Source of the DNA: Rhodococcus rhodnii
GTDB taxonomy: Bacteria > Actinomycetota > Actinomycetes > Mycobacteriales > Pseudonocardiaceae
Reading direction: 5' to 3'
Assembly: GCA_000720375.1 (NCBI GenBank)
Contig: JOAA01000008.1
Coordinates: forward strand, 1 to 64,000
DNA: 64,000 bases
Position numbers and translations under genes: made by a program. A model generated the notes under the pieces. It did no database searches. It was not told where the DNA came from and saw nothing but the letters and a program-made list of their open reading frames with translations. Shown piece by piece: positions 25,604-34,372 of the stretch (its first letter is position 1; each line of letters begins with the position of its first letter).

Positions 25604-26418
25604 CAGGCCTGGCCGACCTCGAAGCGGGCGAAGCGGGTGACCGTCACGCCTGCCTCGTCCAGCAGAGCCTTGACGGTCTTCTTGGAGTCGGTGACCGACG
25701 GCTGGTCGAGCAGCACGACGTCCTTGAAGAAGCCGTTGACGCGGCCTTCGACGATCTTGGGCAGGGCCGCCTCCGGCTTGCCCTCCTCGCGCGCGGTCTC
25801 CTCGGCGATCCGCCGCTCGTTGGCGACCAGGTCCTCGGGGACCTCGTCCCGGGTGACCCACTTGGCCTTCAGCGCGGCGACCTGCATCGCGGCGCCACGG
25901 GCGGCCTCGGCGTTGTCGCCCTGGTACTCGACGAGCACGCCCACGGCGGGCGGCAGGTCAGCGGAACGCTTGTGCAGGTAGAGCGCGACCGGACCGTCGA
26001 GCACGACGACCCTGGCCAGCTCCAGCTTCTCGCCGATCTTGGCCGACAGCGCCTGCACGGCGTCGGCGACGGTCTGGCCGTCCAGGTCGGCGGCCTTGAG
26101 CACCTCGACGTCCGCGGGCTTGGTGGCCTTGGCGACCTCGAGGATCCGGTTGGCCAGCTCCTGGAACTCGGTGTTCTTGGCGACGAAGTCGGTCTCGCAG
26201 CGCAGCTCGACCATCACGCCGCCATCCGCGACGACCAGGCCGTTCGCGGTGGCGCGCTCGGCGCGCTTGCCGACGTCCTTCGCACCCTTGATCCGCAGGA
26301 ACTCGACGGCCTTGTCGAAGTCGCCGCCGCTCTCCTCGAGGGCCTTCTTACAGTCCATCATTCCGGCGCCGGTGAGCTTACGCAGGCGCGCGACGTCCGC
26401 GGCGGTGTAGTTCGCCAT
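25603..26418 (-). CDS. tsf: Elongation factor Ts
   Basis: Guanine nucleotide exchange factor for EF-Tu. The 271-residue protein has the N-terminal UBA-like domain ([24 protein letters not shown]), the [23 protein letters not shown] segment ([14 protein letters not shown]), and the core with [11 protein letters not shown]. Length and motifs are normal. It follows rpsB across a strong hairpin. Confidence 0.97.
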   Translation of the reverse strand: MANYTAADVARLRKLTGAGMMDCKKALEESGGDFDKAVEFLRIKGAKDVGKRAERATANGLVVADGGVMVELRCETDFVAKNTEFQELANRILEVAKATKPADVEVLKAADLDGQTVADAVQALSAKIGEKLELARVVVLDGPVALYLHKRSADLPPAVGVLVEYQGDNAEAARGAAMQVAALKAKWVTRDEVPEDLVANERRIAEETAREEGKPEAALPKIVEGRVNGFFKDVVLLDQPSVTDSKKTVKALLDEAGVTVTRFARFEVGQA

Positions 26419-26446
26419 CGTGCGTGTTTCCGTCCTTGTTCGGGTT

Positions 26447-26480
26447 GGTGCCCGCTCCCCTCGCGCGGGGAGCGGGCACC
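26447..26480 (-). terminator. 14-bp perfect hairpin between rpsB and tsf
   Basis: GGTGCCCGCTCCCC and GGGGAGCGGGCACC pair perfectly around a 6-base loop (TCGCGC). It lies between rpsB and tsf, where it probably lowers tsf transcription relative to rpsB or protects the rpsB 3' end. There is no U-run. Confidence 0.75.
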
Positions 26481-26493
26481 GTTGTGAGCTTCG

Positions 26494-27321
26494 TCAGGAT
26501 TCGGTCTGGGCCGGGGCTTCACCGGCGTCGGCGGTCGCGCTGACCAGCAGGTCACGCTCCCACTCGGGCAGCGGCTCGGCGGCGGCACCCGGCTCGGGCT
26601 TGTCCTCGCCCTCGGCAGCGGCACCGTTGCGGCCCGAACGGGCGATCAGGCCTGCGGCAGCGGCCTCGGCCACCACGCGAGTCAGCAGCGCGGCCGACCG
26701 GATCGCGTCGTCGTTGCCCGGGATCGGGTAGTCGACCTCGTCCGGGTCGCAGTTGGTGTCCAGGATGGCCACGACCGGGATGTTGAGCTTGCGGGCCTCG
26801 CCGACGGCGATGTGCTCCTTCTTGGTGTCCACGATCCAGACGGCGCTGGGCACCTTGGACATGTCGCGGATACCGCCGAGGGTCCGCTCCAGTTTGTCCT
26901 TCTCGCGGGTCAGCATCAGGATCTCCTTCTTGGTGAGACCCTGGAAGCCACCGGTCTGCTCCATCGACTCCAGCTCCTTGAGCCGCTGGAGGCGCTTGTG
27001 CACGGTGGAGAAGTTGGTCAGCATGCCGCCGAGCCAGCGCTGGTTGACGAAGGGCATGCCGACGCGCTGCGCCTGCTCGGCGATGGCCTCCTGCGCCTGC
27101 TTCTTGGTGCCGACGAAGAGGATCGACCCACCGTGCGCGACCGTCTCCTTGACGAACTCGTACGCGCGGTCGATGTAAGTCAGCGTCTGCTGCAGGTCAA
27201 TGATGTAGATGCCGTTGCGCTCAGTGAAGATGAATCGCTTCATCTTCGGGTTCCAGCGGCGGGTCTGGTGCCCGAAGTGCACGCCGGAATCGAGCAACTG
27301 CCTCATGGTGACGACGGCCAT
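26494..27321 (-). CDS. rpsB: 30S ribosomal protein S2
   Basis: The 275-residue S2 protein starts [28 protein letters not shown] and contains [27 protein letters not shown] and [14 protein letters not shown] (motifs given separately). The C-terminal 40 or so residues are a variable acidic/proline tail typical of actinobacteria ([16 protein letters not shown]). The ATG at 27321 is fixed by alignment to the family start. An AGAGG lies 14 bases upstream, longer than usual. Confidence 0.97.
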   Translation of the reverse strand: MAVVTMRQLLDSGVHFGHQTRRWNPKMKRFIFTERNGIYIIDLQQTLTYIDRAYEFVKETVAHGGSILFVGTKKQAQEAIAEQAQRVGMPFVNQRWLGGMLTNFSTVHKRLQRLKELESMEQTGGFQGLTKKEILMLTREKDKLERTLGGIRDMSKVPSAVWIVDTKKEHIAVGEARKLNIPVVAILDTNCDPDEVDYPIPGNDDAIRSAALLTRVVAEAAAAGLIARSGRNGAAAEGEDKPEPGAAAEPLPEWERDLLVSATADAGEAPAQTES

Positions 27322-27637
27322 GGCCGGATTCGCACCTCTTCTGCTCGGGCATACCGGTCTCATCGTGAAGGCCGGCACGCTAGTCGGTTCTCGCGGCATA
27401 CCGGGTGGTCTGCCGCCCTGGTGGCAGTACCGGCGCCCGAACCCACGCTGAAGTGGGACCGACGGGCGTCGTCACCGATCAGATCGACCGGCTGCACTGG
27501 CACGCGAAGTCGCCCCGTGAACACACGGGCCGCGTGAGCAGTGTACGCCGCCGAACCGACAAACCATTAACCGCTCTACCCCTTCCAGAGCGACTTGTCC
27601 ACAGCCATCCAGTTATCCACAACTTGATCTTGACGGG
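27322..27637. other. rpsB upstream region and intergenic gap
   Basis: No gene is visible in these 316 bases. On the rpsB side there are two 10-bp direct repeats (GGCATACCGG at 27348-27357 and 27395-27404, plus-strand reading), which would fall in the leader or promoter of rpsB. On the other side there is a 6-bp hairpin (CGCTCT/AGAGCG, 27572-27592) and two DnaA-box-like 9-mers. The remainder shows nothing I can assign. Confidence 0.4.
27595..27621 (+). promoter_or_regulatory. Two DnaA-box-like 9-mers in tandem
   Basis: TTGTCCACA (27595-27603), the form preferred in actinomycete oriC, and TTATCCACA (27613-27621), the classic consensus, are in the same orientation 18 bp apart. They lie just before the M23 peptidase start. 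Nothing else resembles an origin here, so a regulatory or DnaA-titration role is more likely. Confidence 0.5.
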
Positions 27638-28165
27638 ATGGCCGCCCGGTCGCGATCACGGCAGCCTGGAACCGTGCGCCTCTTCCCCCAGCTCATCGCC
27701 ATGATCGTGGCCCTGCTGATCGCCGCACCGGCGACAGCGGCGGCACCACTTTCTTCCCGAACGCGCACGCACTTTTCCTGGCCGCTTCCACCGCCGCATC
27801 CAGTCGTTCGCCCGTTCATCCCACCCGTCAGTCCTTATGGACCGGGCCATCGCGGCGCCGATATCGGTGGCGTTGTCGGGCAGGAGGTGATGGCGGCGGG
27901 CGATGGCTTAGTGGTTCACGCGGGTGTGGTCGTCGACCGTCCCCTCGTCTCGATCGAGCACTCGGGTGGCCTTCGGACGACCTATGAACCCGTCGCTCCT
28001 GTGGTGACGCGCGGCCAACGGGTGCGCCGAGGTGACGTGATCGGGCATTTGCTCGGCGGTCATTGCCCGGTCGGGTGTCTGCATTGGGGCGCTCGTCGGG
28101 GCGAGGAGTACCTGGATCCGCTCAGGCTGCTGTCCCGTGGCCGGGTTCGCCTGCTGCCTTCGTCA
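27638..28165 (+). CDS. Exported M23-family peptidase, end undefined
   Basis: A murein endopeptidase-like protein. It has a signal peptide (RLFPQLIAMIVALLIAAPATAAA) and a peptidase_M23 domain with the metal-ligand region PYGPGHRGADIGG and the second ligand region LHWGARRG; the first ligand HRGxD and the HxG-type motif (HWG) are present. The start is ATG 27638, or GTG 27674 by signal-peptide length. The domain ends near YLDPLRLL at about 28130, but no stop codon follows: the frame stays open to 29425, antisense through the whole sigma-factor gene. The coordinates given stop at the sigma gene; the natural terminus is not clear and a lost stop is suspected. Confidence 0.65.
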
Positions 28166-29122
28166 GACGTCGGACTGTTCGACCAGTTTGGCGCGAAGTC
28201 GCAGCACGGCGCGGGTGTGCAGCTGGCACACGCGGGACTCGGTGACGCCGAGGACCTTGCCGATCTCGGCGAGCGTCAGGTTCTCGAAGTAATACAGCGT
28301 TACGACGATCCGGTCGCGTTCGGCCAGCTGAGCGATCGCTCCGGCGAGCTGCCTGCGGTTGTCCAGGTCGACCAGCGTGGCAACCGGGTCTTCGGCGCCT
28401 TCGTCGGGCAGCGTCTCGGCGAGCGAGGCGGTGCCACGGCCCGCGGCGACCAGTTCGTCCAGCGCGACAACGCTGGTGAGCTGCAGCTGGGCGTAGAGCT
28501 CGTGCAGGTCCTTGACGCTGATGTCGAGCTCCGCGGCGAGTTCGGCGTCGCTCGGTTGCCGCTGGAGTTTGGCGCCCAGGCGCTCAAGCGCCCGCTCGAC
28601 CTCACGCGCCCGGCCACGCACCGAACGCGGGACCCAGTCCTGTTGGCGCAGGTCGTCCAGGATCGCGCCGCGGATGCGCTGCATCGCGTAGGTCTCGAAC
28701 TTCAGGCCGCGCTCCGGCTCGAACTTCTCGATCGCGTCGACCAGGCCGAAGATGCCGGACTGGATCAGGTCACCGACGTCGACGTGGGCGGGAAGGCCGG
28801 TGCCGACGCGGCCGGCGACGTACTTGACGAGCGGGGCGTAGTGCAGAACAAGCCGGTCGCGCAGCGGCTGGTCACGCTCTTTGCCGTACTCGGTCCACAG
28901 GGCGACGATGCCAGCTTCGACGTCGTCGGCGGTTCGGTGGTCACCAGGCAGGACGCCGTTGGGCTGGCCGATGCCGTACGGGGCGCTGCCGCGTCCGTTG
29001 GTGCTCGGCTTCGCGGGCTCGGATTCAGGCTCGGGTACGGCCACGGTACGAGAACCTCTCCCTGCGTTATCCGATCTCGTTGGATCGGGGGTGACCTGAT
29101 CCAGCCTGGAGCCGCGCGACAT
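28163..29122 (-). CDS. whiG: FliA/WhiG-family RNA polymerase sigma factor
   Basis: A 319-residue sigma factor of the WhiG/FliA group, which in Streptomyces commits aerial hyphae to sporulation and in flagellated actinomycetes drives motility genes. Region 2 contains HYAPLVKYVAGRVG, DLIQSGIFGLVDAIEKF and YAMQRIRGAILDDLR; region 3 follows; region 4 has the helix-turn-helix LAEIGKVLGVTESRVCQLHTRAV. The first 65 residues are a poorly conserved extension. No anti-sigma gene adjoins it. The location near xerC and rpsB is the usual whiG locus. Confidence 0.9.
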   Translation of the reverse strand: MSRGSRLDQVTPDPTRSDNAGRGSRTVAVPEPESEPAKPSTNGRGSAPYGIGQPNGVLPGDHRTADDVEAGIVALWTEYGKERDQPLRDRLVLHYAPLVKYVAGRVGTGLPAHVDVGDLIQSGIFGLVDAIEKFEPERGLKFETYAMQRIRGAILDDLRQQDWVPRSVRGRAREVERALERLGAKLQRQPSDAELAAELDISVKDLHELYAQLQLTSVVALDELVAAGRGTASLAETLPDEGAEDPVATLVDLDNRRQLAGAIAQLAERDRIVVTLYYFENLTLAEIGKVLGVTESRVCQLHTRAVLRLRAKLVEQSDV

Positions 29123-29222
29123 GCCGTCCAGCTTAGGAGCTTTCCGTGCTCATCTCGCCCCCTAGTGCGCTCAAATTGTCACGGCGAGTCGCACAGTACC
29201 GCTGTCCGGAACACGTTTACCG

Positions 29223-30203
29223 CTACGACCTGGGATGAGCCTGATCGTGCACAGCACGTAGTCGCTCGACTGTCACGTGTGTATACAACTGAGTGGTCGC
29301 GAGCGTGGCGTGTCCGAGGAGTTCTTGAACGCTTCGAAGGTCCGCTCCGCCTTCGAGCAGATGAGTCGCCGCGGTGTGGCGCAGGCCGTGCGGACCGAGA
29401 TCGGGTGCCCCGGGGACCGCCTTGAGCGCGTCGTGCACGATCCGCCGGACGCTGCTGGGTTGCAGCCTGCCCCCGCGCGCACCGATCAGAAGTGCCGGTG
29501 GCGAGTGCGCCGAGGCCAGTTGTGGCCGCCCATCCGTCAGCCAGTCCCGCACAGCGCGTTGCGCGGGCAGCCCGAAAGGAACGGTCCTTTCCTTGTCGCC
29601 CTTGCCGATCACTCGCACCACACGAAGATCCATGTCGACGTCGTCGACGTCAAGACCACAAAGCTCGGAAACGCGAATTCCGGTGGCGTACAACAGTTCG
29701 ACGATCACGTGATCCCGCATCGCAACGGCATTCCGTTCGGCGGCGCCCGATTGCGACGCCCGCATCAGGTCATCGGCCTGATCCTGACGCAGCACGGACG
29801 GAAGAGTGCGTTGCCGCTTGGGCGCGACAAGCCGAGCCCCAGGATCGGAGGAGAGATACCCACGCCGGTGAGCCCAAGCAGTGAACGTCCGGGCAGCCGC
29901 CGACCGACGCGCCAACGTCGTCCGGCCAGTCCCAGCCGTGCGCTGCGCGGCAAGCCACGCCCGAATACCCGCGAGATCCAGTTTCCCTTGAGCCGGAGGC
30001 GATCCCGAACCAATGACATCAAGCCCATGAACATGCCCCAAAAGCGAAACCACATCGCCGACATAGGCCCGCACAGTGTGCGGCGAAAGCCCACGCTCAG
30101 CCCGAAGATGCCGTTCATAGGCGTCCACCATCTCCTGATCAGAAGGCGGCAGATCAGCCCGAACCCCAAGCAGGTCAACCCGACCACGACCACTCGACGA
30201 CAC
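29223..30203 (-). CDS. xerC: Tyrosine recombinase XerC
   Basis: Chromosome-dimer resolution recombinase acting with XerD at dif. The 326-residue protein has the N-terminal SAM-like domain ([23 protein letters not shown]) and the catalytic residues Arg in [11 protein letters not shown], Lys in [22 protein letters not shown], the His in [15 protein letters not shown] and the nucleophile Tyr in that same segment. The start is uncertain: GTG 30203 is used, ATG 30131 is the minimal form, and the frame continues open upstream. Its standard place between whiG and dprA marks it as housekeeping rather than an integrase of a mobile element. Confidence 0.9.
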   Translation of the reverse strand: MSSSGRGRVDLLGVRADLPPSDQEMVDAYERHLRAERGLSPHTVRAYVGDVVSLLGHVHGLDVIGSGSPPAQGKLDLAGIRAWLAAQRTAGTGRTTLARRSAAARTFTAWAHRRGYLSSDPGARLVAPKRQRTLPSVLRQDQADDLMRASQSGAAERNAVAMRDHVIVELLYATGIRVSELCGLDVDDVDMDLRVVRVIGKGDKERTVPFGLPAQRAVRDWLTDGRPQLASAHSPPALLIGARGGRLQPSSVRRIVHDALKAVPGAPDLGPHGLRHTAATHLLEGGADLRSVQELLGHATLATTQLYTHVTVERLRAVHDQAHPRS

Positions 30204-31335
30204 AACACAACGCTGCGCGACCACAGCAACCACGTCAAGCACTACCCAACCTGGCGTGTTGCCCCACCCGGACCTATGCCCCACCACCGCCCAACCACGA
30301 CTACGCGCCATCCCCAGTCACACCCCAAACGAACACCCCGCCCACTGCCCCGACACCCCGACGCGACATACAACCCAGCAACACAGCCCCGCCAGTCCTG
30401 ATGCCCCGCGCGACACGCAACCCACCCACAACGCTCGCCAGCCCTGACGCCCCGCCACAACTCACAACCCCACCGACGGCCCCATCAGCCCTAACGCCGC
30501 GGCATGACCCACAGTCGACCGATAGCCCACCGACAACCCCACCTCCAGCTCAGTCCAACCATGACTTCGCGCCGTCCCCGGTCACGGCCGAAACGACACC
30601 TCGCCCGCTGCCCTGATGTCCTGACGCCACATGCAGCCCAGCAACACAGCCCCGCCAGTCCGATGCCCCGCGCGACACGCAACCCACCCACAAACACTCA
30701 CCTGCCCTGACGCCCCGCCACAACACACAACCCCCACAAACACTCACCAGCCCTGACACCCCGGCATGACCCACAGCCCACCGACAACCCCACCAGCCCA
30801 AGTGCCCCAGCTCAGCCCACCATGACTACGCGCCATCCCCGGTCACCGCCCAAACGAACACCCCGCCCACTGCCCTGACACCCCGACGCGACACACCCCA
30901 CCACACAGGCCCGCCAGTCCTAATGCGCCCGGCACACCCCACACCCCACCCACAAACACTCACCTGCCCTGACACCCGGCATGACTCAAAGCCCATCGAC
31001 ACCCCACCAGCCCTAACGCCGGGCGCGACCTACAACCCACCCACAAACGCTCGCCAGCCCTGACGCCCCGCCACAACACACAACCCACCCAAGGCCCCAC
31101 CAGTCCAGATGCCGCGGCAGGGCCCACAGCCCACCCACAAAAGTCGGCGGTCCTGCAGACCACCGTGCGCGCCACGACCCGTTGACTGGCGAAGCCCTGT
31201 TCTTGCACAGGACTCATCGAAAACGACGCTGTCACAAGTCAGCGGGCACCGACCCGTCGACCTCGATCTTGGGTGTGGGTTCGGCGGCCTTGCCGGACCT
31301 CGTTGCGCGGCCGGTCGACTCAGCGGCCGGTCGAC
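30204..31335. other. Non-coding gap holding a tandem repeat tract
   Basis: No supported gene lies in these 1.1 kb. Most of it (about 30275-31140) is a C/A-rich tandem repeat, described separately. Several frames stay open in it, but their translations are low-complexity (Pro/Thr/His-rich or Arg/Gly/Val-rich) with no known domain. The last 200 bases leading to the deazaflavin oxidoreductase gene show only a short 16-bp duplication. Confidence 0.6.
30275..31140. repeat. Three tandem copies of a ~263-bp C/A-rich unit
   Basis: An anchor sequence (CTACGCGCCATCCCC or close variant) begins at 30301, 30565 and 30826, so the period is 264 and then 261 bp. Around each anchor the order of subsequences is the same: GGTCAC or AGTCAC, then CGAACACCCCGCCCACTGCC-like, then CCCGCCAGTCCTGATG-like, then CACCCACAAACACTCACC-like and CCCTGACGCCCCGCC-like pieces. 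The last of these recurs several times within each unit. The plus strand is strongly C- and A-rich and poor in G and T. Confidence 0.8.
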
Positions 31336-31338
31336 TCA
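31307..31338. repeat. Perfect 16-bp tandem duplication
   Basis: GCGGCCGGTCGACTCA occurs at 31307-31322 and again at 31323-31338 without a gap. The second copy includes the stop codon of the deazaflavin oxidoreductase gene. It probably arose by replication slippage. Confidence 0.85.
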
Positions 31339-31800
31339 GGCGTCGGCCGTCCCTGCCTCGGACGCGGGCTCCAGGACGAAGACGGGGATCACACGGTCGG
31401 TCTTCGCCTGGTATTCGGCATACGCCGGGTACGCGGCGACGGCGCGCTCCCACCACTCGGCCTTCTCGTCTCCGGTGATCTCGCGGGCCGTCATGTCGTG
31501 GCGGACGGATCCGTCCTGGAGCACTACGTGCGGATCGGCCTTGAGGTTGAAGTACCAGACCGGGTGACGTGGGAAGCCACCCTTCGATGCCACCGCCGCG
31601 TACCGCCCCTCGTGTTCCACGCGCATCAGCGGGATCTTGCGGATCTTGCCGCTCTTCGCGCCCCGCGTCGTGAGAATGACGACGGGCAGGCCCGTGTCCC
31701 AGAGCGTCGCACCCTGCGTACCGTCCGAACTCTCGTACAGCTCAACCTGTTCGCGCACCCACTGCGCTGGGCTCGGTCCGTACTCGCCCTCAAGAGGCAT
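31336..31800 (-). CDS. Deazaflavin (F420)-dependent nitroreductase-family protein
   Basis: A 154-residue protein of the DDN/split-barrel family, which uses cofactor F420 to reduce quinones, nitro compounds or other substrates. Key features are [37 protein letters not shown] (given as [17 protein letters not shown] and YAAVASKGG), the F420-binding region, and [12 protein letters not shown]. The ATG at 31800 gives the normal family length. It lies alone between the repeat tract and the divergent oxidoreductase gene. Confidence 0.88.
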   Translation of the reverse strand: MPLEGEYGPSPAQWVREQVELYESSDGTQGATLWDTGLPVVILTTRGAKSGKIRKIPLMRVEHEGRYAAVASKGGFPRHPVWYFNLKADPHVVLQDGSVRHDMTAREITGDEKAEWWERAVAAYPAYAEYQAKTDRVIPVFVLEPASEAGTADA

Positions 31801-31965
31801 CGTGGTCACCCTGTCGTCGCATGCGGACTGTGTCGCGCAGTTCACCACAAGCACCGCGCGAATCCATCCTCGCCGCACTACCGGACAGGCGTCTTGCCCT
31901 GCTCGCCCGATCTTGGGGCTGAAGTCTTGCCCGTGCCGCGCAGAAAGTCGCAGGGACCGAGCCGC

Positions 31966-31985
31966 GACGGACAGTAAGGTCCGTC
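31966..31985. promoter_or_regulatory. Inverted repeat over the FAD oxidoreductase promoter
   Basis: GACGGAC (31966-31972) and GTCCGTC (31979-31985) are perfect 7-bp arms separated by six bases. The -10-like TAAGGT (31975-31980) lies inside and the ATG at 31989 follows eight bases after it. A protein bound here would block transcription, so it is a candidate operator. Confidence 0.5.
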
Positions 31986-31988
31986 AAC

Positions 31989-33011
31989 ATGTTGGGCGCG
32001 CCGGAGCGTACGCATGTAATCGTCGTCGGAGCCGGAATCGTTGGCGCGTCGGTGGCTTATCACGCCGCTCGGGCGGGCGCCGCCGTGACGTTGGTCGACG
32101 CCGGGCGGCCAGGCGGTGGCGTGACGGCGGACTCGTTCGCTTGGGTCGGAGCGTCTGGTGTGCGTACCGGTCCAGCGGCCGGGATACGGGCCACCGCCAC
32201 GGAGGAGTACCGCCGAGTTGAGGCCGAGTTGCCGGGACTCCCGGTGAGCTGGTCAGGCTCATTGAGCTGGCGCACGGAGGGCGGCGCGCCGGAGGCCGGG
32301 CCCGGACAGGAGATTGTGGACGCGGCCACCGTGATGGCGCTCGAGCCCAACCTTCGGCGGCCTCCAGAGTGGGCCATATGGGCGCCCGGCGACGGCGCCG
32401 TCGACTCGGTGGGCGTGACCGAGCGGCTGGTCACCAGCGCCCGCGACCATGGCGCCCGGGTACATCTGGACACCGTGGTCACTGCCGTCCGCCGGGATAC
32501 AGCGGGCCAGGTTGTCGGGGTCGAGACGGCCGGAGGAACCCTCTCCGGTACGACTGTGGTGTTGGCGGCCGGTGTTGCCACAGCCGCACTGGGCGCGTCG
32601 CTCGGCGTGCGTGTCCCGGTCGAGCCGTCGCCGTGCCCGCTCTTCCAGCTTCGGGCGCCGGCTGGTCTGGTTCGCACCGTGGTCAACACTGAGGACTTCG
32701 ATCTCCGCCAGGTCGCAGCGGACCGGCTGACCGCCGCCGCGGACTCGCCTGAACGCACCCTTGCCGCCGTCCGGTCCACTTTCCTCGGTGCCGAGAGCGT
32801 CGAGTTGCTCAGCGCACGACTCGGAGTACGCCCAATGCCGGCCGACGGCGAGCCGATCGTCGGTCCGGTGGCCGATGTACCCGGTCTGTACCTGGCGGTG
32901 ATGCACGCGGCGGTCACGCTTGCCCCGGCCATGGGTCGCCTTATCGCGCGGGAGTTGGTCGACGGCATCGTCGAATCGGCGTTGTCGGGTTGCCGCCTCG
33001 ATCGCTTCTAG
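31989..33011 (+). CDS. DadA/glycine-oxidase-family FAD-dependent oxidoreductase
   Basis: A 340-residue flavoenzyme of the D-amino acid/glycine oxidase superfamily. The N-terminus has the dinucleotide motif VIVVGAGIVGASVAYHAARAGAAVTLVD; the C-terminus has GVRPMPADGEPIVGPVADVPGLYLAVMHAAVTLAP with the FAD-contact glycine-rich end. Substrate is unknown; sarcosine, glycine or D-amino acids are all possible. It has no SD sequence and may be near-leaderless. A hairpin follows the gene. Confidence 0.87.
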   Translation: MLGAPERTHVIVVGAGIVGASVAYHAARAGAAVTLVDAGRPGGGVTADSFAWVGASGVRTGPAAGIRATATEEYRRVEAELPGLPVSWSGSLSWRTEGGAPEAGPGQEIVDAATVMALEPNLRRPPEWAIWAPGDGAVDSVGVTERLVTSARDHGARVHLDTVVTAVRRDTAGQVVGVETAGGTLSGTTVVLAAGVATAALGASLGVRVPVEPSPCPLFQLRAPAGLVRTVVNTEDFDLRQVAADRLTAAADSPERTLAAVRSTFLGAESVELLSARLGVRPMPADGEPIVGPVADVPGLYLAVMHAAVTLAPAMGRLIARELVDGIVESALSGCRLDRF

Positions 33012-33069
33012 CGTCGCGCCAGGGAGCTCGGCGCATCGCGATTTTCGACAGGCGGAGAAATAGCCCGAA

Positions 33070-33097
33070 AGGAGTAACGGCCTGCCCGTTACGTCCT
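33070..33097 (+). terminator. Hairpin after the FAD oxidoreductase gene
   Basis: GTAACGG (33074-33080) pairs with CCGTTAC (33086-33092) around a CCTGC loop, and AGGA/TCCT extends the stem after a one-base bulge. It lies between the oxidoreductase stop and the S8 peptidase start and probably separates the two transcripts. Confidence 0.6.
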
Positions 33098-33152
33098 CCT
33101 TGATCGTCTCGATCCTGCGTAAACCTGGGGACGGAAACGAGGAGGGGGAGGT

Positions 33153-34337
33153 ATGACGAACCCACAAGATGCTGGTTTGACCGGTCGTTATCTGGTTCTG
33201 CTCGAGGATGACGCGGTGGCTGCGGGTGCTCGCGCGATGTCAAAGGTTGCTGGTCTTCGGATGGCCAGCACTGCTGATTCGGCGGGTGCGTCGGTCGCGT
33301 CGATGTTCGACGAAGCCGACGGGCTGATCCTGCACGAGCTCGGTGTTGCCGTTGTGTCGGCGGCCGAGGATCAGGCGAGCCGGCTTGCAGTCGCTGCGGC
33401 TGAGCCTGGTCCGATCGCTACGGTTGAGGCCGAGCGGATCGTGCACGCGATCACGGCCGAGGCTCCGGCCGAGCCAGTGGCGACGGCTGACGAGAGCGCC
33501 TTCACTTGGGGCTTGCAGGCCATCCGTGCGTCGGCATGTCCTGTCGACGCGACCGGGGTGCGCGTTGCGGTGCTTGACACCGGTTTCGATGTGAACCACC
33601 CCGACTTCGCCGGGCGCAATGTCACCACTGCCTCGTTCATCCGGGGCGAGGAGGTGCAGGACGGTCATGGCCATGGCACACACTGCATCGGAACGGCGTG
33701 CGGTCCTCGTAAGCCAGCGACCGGTCCTGGCTACGGTGTCGCGTTCAACGCGGACATCTATGCGGGCAAGGTCTTGAGCAACCGGGGCTCCGGCTCCGAC
33801 GGTGGCATCCTGTCCGGCATCTCGTGGGCCATCGCGAACGGCTGCCGCGTGGTGTCGATGTCCCTTGGCGCGCCGACGCGGCCTGGTACGCCGCACTCGA
33901 CGGTGTTCGAGCAGGTCGCCAAGCGAGCAATGGACGCGGGAACTTTGATCATCGCCGCGGCGGGCAACGAAAGCTCTCGCGGTACTGGCCACATCGCGTC
34001 GGTCAGCCACCCGGCGAACTGCCCGTCGATCATGTCGGTCGGCGCCGTCAACGAAGCCCAGGCCGTCGCGGACTTCTCCTGCGGCACCATGGACATGATC
34101 GGGCAGGTGGACATCGTCGCACCGGGCGAGAACGTCCTGTCGAGTTGGACAGGCGGAGGACAGAAGCGGCTGCGCGGCACAAGCATGGCCACTCCGCACG
34201 TGGCAGGCATCGCCGCGCTGATCTCCGCGCAGTACGGCGCGAAGTCGTGGGAGCTGTGGGCACGCCTCGTGCAGACCGCCGCCCGCCTCAACCTGCCGTC
34301 GACTGACGTCGGAGCAGGCCTCGTTCAGGCTCCGTAG
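33153..34337 (+). CDS. S8-family subtilisin-like serine peptidase without signal peptide
   Basis: A 394-residue serine protease. The N-terminal 115 residues resemble an I9-like propeptide or inhibitor region (YLVLLEDDAVAAG). The catalytic triad is visible: Asp in VAVLDTGFDVNHPDF, His in DGHGHGTHCIGT, Ser in RGTSMATPHVAGIAAL, plus the oxyanion Asn in AAAGNESS. No signal peptide or membrane segment is present, so it is either cytoplasmic or leaves by an unknown route. The ATG at 33153 has a strong GGAGGGGGAGG. A small I9-like gene follows after 35 bases. Confidence 0.9.
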   Translation: MTNPQDAGLTGRYLVLLEDDAVAAGARAMSKVAGLRMASTADSAGASVASMFDEADGLILHELGVAVVSAAEDQASRLAVAAAEPGPIATVEAERIVHAITAEAPAEPVATADESAFTWGLQAIRASACPVDATGVRVAVLDTGFDVNHPDFAGRNVTTASFIRGEEVQDGHGHGTHCIGTACGPRKPATGPGYGVAFNADIYAGKVLSNRGSGSDGGILSGISWAIANGCRVVSMSLGAPTRPGTPHSTVFEQVAKRAMDAGTLIIAAAGNESSRGTGHIASVSHPANCPSIMSVGAVNEAQAVADFSCGTMDMIGQVDIVAPGENVLSSWTGGGQKRLRGTSMATPHVAGIAALISAQYGAKSWELWARLVQTAARLNLPSTDVGAGLVQAP

Positions 34338-34372
34338 GCTAGCGTCAGTCTCCTGAACGCTAGGAGGCTGAC

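Noticed and set aside
24544..26487. 647-codon plus-strand frame opposite frr, pyrH and tsf
   Set aside because: It covers three universally conserved genes in their wrong strand and shows no recognisable domain.
29223..30203. Tyrosine recombinase as a mobile-element integrase
   Set aside because: It lies at the conserved whiG-xerC-dprA locus, has XerC-like domains and no att sites, excisionase or tRNA nearby.
30204..31335. Several small open frames in the repeat tract
   Set aside because: Translations are proline/threonine or arginine/glycine repeats generated by the tandem units, with no start-site evidence.
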